From the NCBI GenBank assembly GCA_001776335.1, contig MFAZ01000033.1, positions 283 through 21,066 of the forward strand: a stretch of DNA of 20,784 nucleotides. Reading direction: 5' to 3'. Source of the stretch: Candidatus Curtissbacteria bacterium RIFCSPHIGHO2_01_FULL_41_11. GTDB lineage: Bacteria; Patescibacteriota; Microgenomatia; Curtissbacterales; GWA2-41-24. The notes under the pieces were generated by a model that saw only the letters and a list, made by a program, of their open reading frames with translations, made no database searches and was not told the DNA's origin. The position numbers and the translations under genes are program-made. This document shows positions 7,517 through 12,457 of this stretch, piece after piece (position 1 is the stretch's first letter; each line of letters begins with the position of its first letter).

Positions 7517-8689
7517 GTGATCTTCAAAACTATTCCCAAGCAGGTTGTAAATTTAGGCTTGGTCAGTTTTTTTAATGACGTAGCATCTGAGCTTTTGTAT
7601 CCGGTGATGCCGATTTTTCTGACACAAGTTTTGGGTGCGCCGGTTTATATTGTGGGAATTATTGAAGGAGTGGCAGAAGGATCAGCCTCAATTTTTAAAA
7701 CTCTTTTTGGATACTGGTCGGATAAACTCGGTAGGCGTAAAATTTTTGTCGTCGGCGGATATTTTTCTTCGGCATGCGCCAAGGTAATTATTGCGTTTGC
7801 TTACAGTTGGCCAATTGTATTTCTTGGTAGATTTACTGATCGGTTTGGAAAAGGCGTAAGAACTGGAGCCCGTGATGCGCTGCTTTTGGAGGCTGCATCT
7901 GATCATAACAGGGGCCTAATCTTTGGGTTTCACAGATCGATGGATAGCGCGGGGGCAGTTTTGGGGCCTTTAATTGGATTTTTCTTGCTTTATCTTTTTA
8001 ACGAAAATATTAGGTTGATTCTTTATATCGCAGCTATCCCTTCTCTTTTTGCTTTAATTTTTCTGGTTTTTATCAAAGATTCACAACGGAAACTGAAAGA
8101 GGCAAAATTAAAATTAAGTCTTTCCTTGAAAGGTCTTCCTTCCCAATTTAAGTTTTTCCTTCTGGTTATGGCGATTTTTTCGCTTGGCAATAGTTCTGAT
8201 ACTTTTTTAATTCTGAGGGCTAAAGATTTGGGGCTAACGCTTTCGCTAACAATTTTAGCTTATGTGCTTTTTAACATCACATATACTTTGATTTCGACTC
8301 CTGCTGGTCATCTCTCTGACAGAATTGGCACTAAGAAAGTTTTTATGGCCGGAATTTTAATTTATGCTGCTGTTTACTTGGCGTTTGCTTTTGTTGGTAA
8401 CAAAGCTTTAATCTGGCCACTTTTTGCAATTTATGGATTCTATATTGCTTTAACGGACGGTATTTCTAAAGCCCTGGTTGGATCGTTCATCAAATCAGAT
8501 ATTGCAGGGACTGCTTATGGAGTTTTGCAAACAACGATTAGCATTTTTACACTTTTGGCATCTGTAATCGGCGGATTTTTATGGAGCGCAGTTTCGCCTG
8601 AGGCGACATTTTTATTTGGAGCTGTTTGCGCAATTTCTGCCTTCTTTTTATTTCTTTTTAAAAAAACTTCCGACGATGTGAATGCCTGA
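7517..8689 (+). CDS. Major facilitator superfamily transporter
   Basis: This 390-residue protein has about eleven to twelve hydrophobic helices and MFS signatures: the loop 2-3 motif GYWSDKLGRRK and a related GHLSDRIGTKK in the second half, marking the two six-helix halves. The N-terminus FFNDVASELLYPVMPIFL and the segment LGRFTDRFGKGVRTGARDALL, with GFHRSMDSAGAVLGP, resemble a widespread bacterial MFS group of unknown substrate. It lies in the cytoplasmic membrane; efflux is a guess. The start is GTG at 7517, chosen because the frame begins there right after an extended -10 box and an in-frame ATG appears only much later. The NQR2-like gene follows after 15 bp. Confidence 0.88.
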   Translation: MIFKTIPKQVVNLGLVSFFNDVASELLYPVMPIFLTQVLGAPVYIVGIIEGVAEGSASIFKTLFGYWSDKLGRRKIFVVGGYFSSACAKVIIAFAYSWPIVFLGRFTDRFGKGVRTGARDALLLEAASDHNRGLIFGFHRSMDSAGAVLGPLIGFFLLYLFNENIRLILYIAAIPSLFALIFLVFIKDSQRKLKEAKLKLSLSLKGLPSQFKFFLLVMAIFSLGNSSDTFLILRAKDLGLTLSLTILAYVLFNITYTLISTPAGHLSDRIGTKKVFMAGILIYAAVYLAFAFVGNKALIWPLFAIYGFYIALTDGISKALVGSFIKSDIAGTAYGVLQTTISIFTLLASVIGGFLWSAVSPEATFLFGAVCAISAFFLFLFKKTSDDVNA

Positions 8690-8698
8690 TGTTACAAT
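8690..8698 (+). promoter_or_regulatory. Extended -10 (TGT-TACAAT) for the NQR2-like gene
   Basis: The element starts one base after the MFS stop codon. TACAAT at 8693-8698 ends six bases before the GTG start at 8705, which is exactly the usual distance from a -10 hexamer to +1. The mRNA for the 8705-10479 pair would therefore start on its GTG. Confidence 0.5.
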
Positions 8699-8704
8699 CA
8701 AGTT

Positions 8705-9472
8705 GTGAATTTACTGGCAATTTATAATGAATTTAAGAGCCGGGTTGCTTTTTGGCTGCTTCTGATTTGGATTTTGGCGTTTATCGTTCAATTTAGAACC
8801 CTCAATTATCTTCTCTACCCACTTTTTGCTGTCGGACTTATGACGGTACTTGATCTAGGAATTACATGGATTCGCTCAAGGAAACTATACTGGCCTTCTG
8901 CATCGTTTGTTACAGGAGCTTTAATCGGGCTGATAATTGATCCCAGGGCGCCTGTTTGGATAATTGCTGTAGCTGTTTCGGCGGCATTTGTTTCAAAACA
9001 ATTTATTAACAGGGGCATTCGCCAACATATTTTTAATCCGGCGGCATTTGGAATAATGACCGTTTCGGTCGTCTTTGGCATACCGATTGCATGGTGGTCC
9101 GTCGCCTGGGGTAAATTGCCGCTGGTGATACTGGTTCCTGCAATGATATGGGTTCTTTGGAGAATGAAGCGCGTATTGCTTCCGGTGGGTTTTATTGCCA
9201 TCTATTTTTTTTATTATCTGACAATCTTTGATCCAAAAACTGCTTTAATGTCACTTTTGGACGGCTCGCTTCTTTTGTTTGCTCTTGTGATGTTGCCGGA
9301 GCCAATTACTTCACCGATCGTTGGCAAATTCAAATATTTTTTTGGAGCGAGTGTGGCTCTGGTTTCAATAGCTATTTCTAAGTTTGGACTTGGGGAAGTG
9401 TTTTTGCCGGCACTTTTAATTGCAAATTTAGGAGCGTTTTTAATCAGGCAATCGTCATCGTCTAAATTATGA
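8705..9472 (+). CDS. NQR2/RnfD-like integral membrane protein (orphan)
   Basis: The 255-residue product has about eight membrane helices and two stretches typical of the NqrB/RnfD family: HIFNPAAFGI (about residue 108) and LPEPITSPIVGKFKYFFG (about residue 197), the latter matching the DPxTSP...G...YG region. In Nqr and Rnf complexes this subunit carries flavin in a cation-pumping redox chain. I could not find a clear SGAT-type FMN-attachment threonine, and no other Nqr/Rnf subunit is nearby, so electron transport is doubtful. Its last bases overlap the FemAB-like start (ATGA), so the two are translationally coupled. The start is GTG. Confidence 0.7.
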   Translation: MNLLAIYNEFKSRVAFWLLLIWILAFIVQFRTLNYLLYPLFAVGLMTVLDLGITWIRSRKLYWPSASFVTGALIGLIIDPRAPVWIIAVAVSAAFVSKQFINRGIRQHIFNPAAFGIMTVSVVFGIPIAWWSVAWGKLPLVILVPAMIWVLWRMKRVLLPVGFIAIYFFYYLTIFDPKTALMSLLDGSLLLFALVMLPEPITSPIVGKFKYFFGASVALVSIAISKFGLGEVFLPALLIANLGAFLIRQSSSSKL

Positions 9473-10479
9473 TCGTCCGTGAAGTTTTAGATAAAGAAAA
9501 AGCCCTTTACAACAAAACTGTTACTCATATTATTCAATCCTGGGAGTGGGGGGAATTTAGAAAAAAAACAGGACTGGAAGTTTTGAGGCTTGGGCATTTT
9601 GAGGGAAGCAAACTGGAGCTTGCTTATCAGATGACTTTTCATCCAGTCCCCTTTTTTAAACAAAGTGTCGGCTATTTTCCGAAGGGACCGATGCCTGATG
9701 CGGTGATGATTAAAGCATTAAAAGATGTTGGTGAGAAGAGAAATGTGGCATTTATCAAAATCGAGCCAAATGTAGTAGTCGATCGACAAAAGACTAACGA
9801 CGAACGACTAACGCATTTGGGACTTGTTCCCTCGAAAAAGTCGCTGTTTACTAAATACAATTTTCTGCTGGATTTAACTAAATCCGAGGAGGGGCTTTTG
9901 GCTGCAATGCACCCAAAGACACGTTATAACATTGGCATAGCGCAGAAAAGGGGCGTCGAAGTATATAGTTCGACGGAAGATCACGATTTTAATATTTATT
10001 TAAAATTATACTTTGAAACGACTAAGCGTCAGAAGTATTTCGGGCATACCCCCAATTACCACAAGCTTGTCTGGCAAACATTGAAGGCAGCTAAAATGGC
10101 CAGGGTGATGATCGCAAAATATCAAGGTAAACCACTTGTCGCCTGGATGCTTTTGAACTTTGGCGATAATTTATATTATCCATATGGCGGTTCTTCTGTT
10201 TTTCATCGCGAGGTAATGGCTTCTAATTTATTAGCCTGGGAAGCAATAAGATTGGGAAAGAAAATGGGGCTTAAAACGTTTGACATGTGGGGAGCGCTGG
10301 GCCCGGATGCCGACCCCAAAGATCCTTGGTATGGGTTTCATAGATTTAAGGCAGGATATGCACCTGCACATGCAGAATATGTAGGAACATACGATTTGGT
10401 ACTTAATCCGAAATTTTATAATCTTTTAAATATTGCTGACAAAGCAAGATGGATGTATTTGAAGGCTTTAAGACGGTAG
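9469..10479 (+). CDS. FemAB/FemX-type aminoacyl transferase
   Basis: FemAB-family enzymes add amino acids from aminoacyl-tRNA to the peptide of lipid II, building peptidoglycan cross-bridges; they have a double GNAT fold. This 336-residue protein shows the N-terminal IIQSWEWGEFRKKTGLEV, the central LLAAMHPKTRYNIGIAQKRGVEV, and the C-terminal YYPYGGSS, NLLAWEAIRLGKKMGLKTFDMWG and FHRFKAGYAP, all typical. It lacks the helical arm of staphylococcal FemA, as FemX-like proteins often do. Residues about 105-116 (DRQKTNDERLTH) come from a heptamer array. The ATG overlaps the preceding stop by 4 nt. It fits with MurJ and LCP in wall building, but the amino acid added cannot be told. Confidence 0.88.
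   Translation: MIVREVLDKEKALYNKTVTHIIQSWEWGEFRKKTGLEVLRLGHFEGSKLELAYQMTFHPVPFFKQSVGYFPKGPMPDAVMIKALKDVGEKRNVAFIKIEPNVVVDRQKTNDERLTHLGLVPSKKSLFTKYNFLLDLTKSEEGLLAAMHPKTRYNIGIAQKRGVEVYSSTEDHDFNIYLKLYFETTKRQKYFGHTPNYHKLVWQTLKAAKMARVMIAKYQGKPLVAWMLLNFGDNLYYPYGGSSVFHREVMASNLLAWEAIRLGKKMGLKTFDMWGALGPDADPKDPWYGFHRFKAGYAPAHAEYVGTYDLVLNPKFYNLLNIADKARWMYLKALRR
9785..9812 (+). repeat. 7-bp tandem array in the FemAB-like gene
   Basis: Units are GACAAAA, GACTAAC, GACGAAC, GACTAAC. The three last units share GAC(T/G)AAC. A perfect 10-bp palindrome GTCGATCGAC (9778-9787) abuts it. The same GACTAACGAC string occurs in the coding strand of the helicase-nuclease (14941-14928) but is read there in a different frame, so similarity is at DNA rather than protein level. 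Confidence 0.75.
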
Positions 10480-10548
10480 TATTTGCTTACTTATTTATTA
10501 CAAGTTTCAAACAAAATTCAGAAAACAAGGGTATAGAATGGTTTGGTT

Positions 10549-11136
10549 ATGGGAAGTGATTTGACGCCTGATCAACAGAAATGGGCACGTTTGAACCATT
10601 CAGGTCGCAGCGATGAGATGAGTTGGGAGGAAAAGTCTGATTCAGCAGCCGACGCTCAGGCTGAGGCGTTAAAAGATATTTTTAAGGCAGAGCATAAACA
10701 TGAACAAAATTTTGAGGGTTTGTTGGAAAAATCAGAAAAGCCCCTGATTAGAGTAAGGGCGGTATTCCCCTTTGATTTTTTCCCGGATGAGTTGACCGTA
10801 GATGTAAGCAAGGTAAACTTTATTCACAAAGAATTGTTATCCAAAAGAGTTCAAAGCATTTATATAAGAAATATTTCAGATGTAGTCGTAAATACAGGTA
10901 TTTTTTTTGCAAACTTGGGAATTATTGATTTTGGATTTGCTGGTAATTCTATCAATGTTAACTATTTGAAAAATAACGAGGCATTGAAGGTAAGGAGAAT
11001 AATACAGGGACTGGTTGTCTGTGCAAGACAAGGAATAGATATAACACAATTTGAAGCGGAGCATTTTAAGTACAAAATTGAGCTTTTGGGCGAGGAGAAG
11101 GTAGAGGATTTATCTGGTAGCTTGCCCGTCAAGTGA
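10549..11136 (+). CDS. Conserved CPR-type hypothetical with FPFDFFPDEL motif
   Basis: About 195 residues from ATG 10549; a TTG two codons upstream (10543) is the alternative start. The first 60 residues are acidic and probably disordered. The rest is a compact predicted beta domain: RVRAVFPFDFFPDELTVDVSKVNFI, then IYIRNISDVVVNTGIFFANLGI (both shown in part), and a helix with VRRIIQGLVVCARQGIDI. I recall CPR hypotheticals with an FPFDxFPDEL pattern and a closing RRIIxGLxxxxxxGID helix; the shape suggests a PH-like fold, but this is inference. TATAGAAT at 10532-10539 is a possible -10. Its end overlaps the universal stress gene by 8 nt. Confidence 0.75.
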   Translation: MGSDLTPDQQKWARLNHSGRSDEMSWEEKSDSAADAQAEALKDIFKAEHKHEQNFEGLLEKSEKPLIRVRAVFPFDFFPDELTVDVSKVNFIHKELLSKRVQSIYIRNISDVVVNTGIFFANLGIIDFGFAGNSINVNYLKNNEALKVRRIIQGLVVCARQGIDITQFEAEHFKYKIELLGEEKVEDLSGSLPVK

Positions 11137-11617
11137 GGGGCGAGCGCACTAAAACAACTTCACAGGTAGAGTGGTCCATGATGCTTTTTGCCACGGGATT
11201 GAGTTGATGACCGTTAAACTTATCTTTGCCGCTTGTTCCAATAACTATTAGGCCTGCGTTTACAACTTTGGCTTCACCCAGAATGGCGTGTGCTATACCT
11301 TCGGATCTTGCCGGAAGCATGCAGCCTCCGACGACTACGTGTTGCTTTTCTACAATTTCTCGAGCGTAATCCAGAAGTTTATTGCCTTCAATCGAGTGCC
11401 CTGGTATTTGTTTGTTTCTGGGGACTACCGATACATGTACGAGTGCAATTTCACTGTGTCGATAGGAATGAGCCATCTCGCAAGCAATTTTGAGAGCCTC
11501 AAGACTCGAAGGATAAAGTCCGGAGTCCGCGCCATTAATGGGAACAAGGATTTTTATTGCGTGCAACTCTTTTTCGTGGTGCAGTGGATTAGGAAAAGCT
11601 AGTTTTCTGTCGGCCAT
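11129..11617 (-). CDS. Universal stress protein (UspA family)
   Basis: The 162-residue protein has the UspA fold signature: the first strand AIKILVPINGADSG, the helix SLEALKIACEMA, the strand IALVHVSVVP and the C-terminal nucleotide-binding stretch LIVIGTSGKDKFNG...VAKSIMDHSTCEVVLVR. The usual G-x2-G-x9-G(S/T) ATP motif is present up to the last Gly, which is Asn here (LNPVA), so ATP binding may be weakened. Cytosolic; role in stress survival is general to the family. It has its own sigma70-like promoter and a leader of about 37 nt. It converges with and overlaps the preceding gene by 8 nt. Confidence 0.87.
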   Translation of the reverse strand: MADRKLAFPNPLHHEKELHAIKILVPINGADSGLYPSSLEALKIACEMAHSYRHSEIALVHVSVVPRNKQIPGHSIEGNKLLDYAREIVEKQHVVVGGCMLPARSEGIAHAILGEAKVVNAGLIVIGTSGKDKFNGHQLNPVAKSIMDHSTCEVVLVRSPLT

Positions 11618-11660
11618 TTTTTAACCAAAAAAATCACGGGCAGGCGAATGCATAGATAAA

Positions 11661-11688
11661 ATTGTAGTACTTTTACTGCTATAGTCAA
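11661..11688 (-). promoter_or_regulatory. sigma70-type promoter of the universal stress gene
   Basis: On the minus strand TTGACT (11688-11683) and TACAAT (11666-11661) are 16 bp apart, the best two-box match in the window. The start of transcription would be near 11654, leaving a leader of about 37 nt, so this gene is not leaderless. No Shine-Dalgarno sequence lies in the leader. Confidence 0.6.
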
Positions 11689-11698
11689 GTTTGATGTT

Positions 11699-12223
11699 TC
11701 AGGTGAGATAGAGAAAGATTCCATTTTCTTCTTTGTGAGGCTTTTTGCCCGGAAATGGATTTGTGTTAACTACTACTCTTGTTTTTTTATTTGAATTTCG
11801 AAAAACGTAATTTTCGAACCTCTCCATATTTTTTTGACGACCATAGACAAAGATGACATCGGCAGTTTTGAGATCCGCATTCCATAGGTTTTGCTTGTAA
11901 ACGCTGATATTTTCAGAAAGGCCTTTCAGCTTGGCGTGGATAAGCGTGATTGCTATTAAAAACGGATTGACTTCGTAGCCTACTGCGATGGCTCCTTTTT
12001 GGGCTGCTGCTAAAAGAAGACGGCCGTCACCGGAACCCAGATCTATTGCTGTTTCTCCTTTTTTGATCGCTGCAAGTTTAATTATCGTTTCGATTTTTTT
12101 GTGTTCTGTGGCAACGTAGGGAAGTTCCAAAAAAATGTCAAAAGACAACACAAGAAAAATGAGGATGACAAAAAGAAGCAAAAAGACGACTATAAGCAAG
12201 AATGGAATTATTAAAAACTGCAT
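11699..12223 (-). CDS. Membrane-anchored class I methyltransferase (FAM173/ATPSCKMT-like)
   Basis: Residues 1-32 form a strongly hydrophobic helix, followed by a class I S-adenosylmethionine fold: motif I DLGSGDGR (61-68) and the acidic residue after strand 2 in VGYEVNP. PYVATEHKKIETIIKLA before motif I matches the PYVPT..V..ML.LA pattern of FAM173-type lysine methyltransferases, one of which methylates the ATP synthase c subunit in mitochondria. The 174-residue length and single anchor also fit that family. The substrate here is unknown; a membrane protein is plausible. It starts 5 nt after the stop of the small 12229-12438 gene, so it shares that transcript. Confidence 0.82.
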   Translation of the reverse strand: MQFLIIPFLLIVVFLLLFVILIFLVLSFDIFLELPYVATEHKKIETIIKLAAIKKGETAIDLGSGDGRLLLAAAQKGAIAVGYEVNPFLIAITLIHAKLKGLSENISVYKQNLWNADLKTADVIFVYGRQKNMERFENYVFRNSNKKTRVVVNTNPFPGKKPHKEENGIFLYLT

Positions 12224-12228
12224 TGCTA

Positions 12229-12438
12229 CTAAGCAGCTTTATCGCTTTTTGGTTCCTTCGGTTGTGTTTGGGGCGGACTGTAAACACCTAATGACTCGAC
12301 ACGATCTGCCGCTTTCCCAAGATTTCCAAGGAAGTCTTTTAATTTCTCGACAATGGTTGGAGGTTTCTGTGTTCTAATTTCATCAATTTGGGCTGGTGCT
12401 TCCGGTGTCATGTCGGGAGTTTCTTGCGATTGGGGCAT
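12229..12438 (-). CDS. Small hydrophilic protein of unknown function
   Basis: A 69-residue protein without a signal peptide. Both ends are Pro/Glu/Gln/Lys-rich (SQETPDMTPEAPA; PPQTQPKEPKSDKAA) and probably disordered, around one amphipathic helix IVEKLKDFLGNLGKAADRVESL. No family recognised. It lies 19 nt after the helicase-nuclease stop and 5 nt before the methyltransferase, in the same direction, which supports it as a real gene in an operon. An AGAGG lies too far from the ATG (about 15 nt) to be a normal ribosome binding site. Confidence 0.65.
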   Translation of the reverse strand: MPQSQETPDMTPEAPAQIDEIRTQKPPTIVEKLKDFLGNLGKAADRVESLGVYSPPQTQPKEPKSDKAA

Positions 12439-12457
12439 TTAAATTATTATTGCCTCT

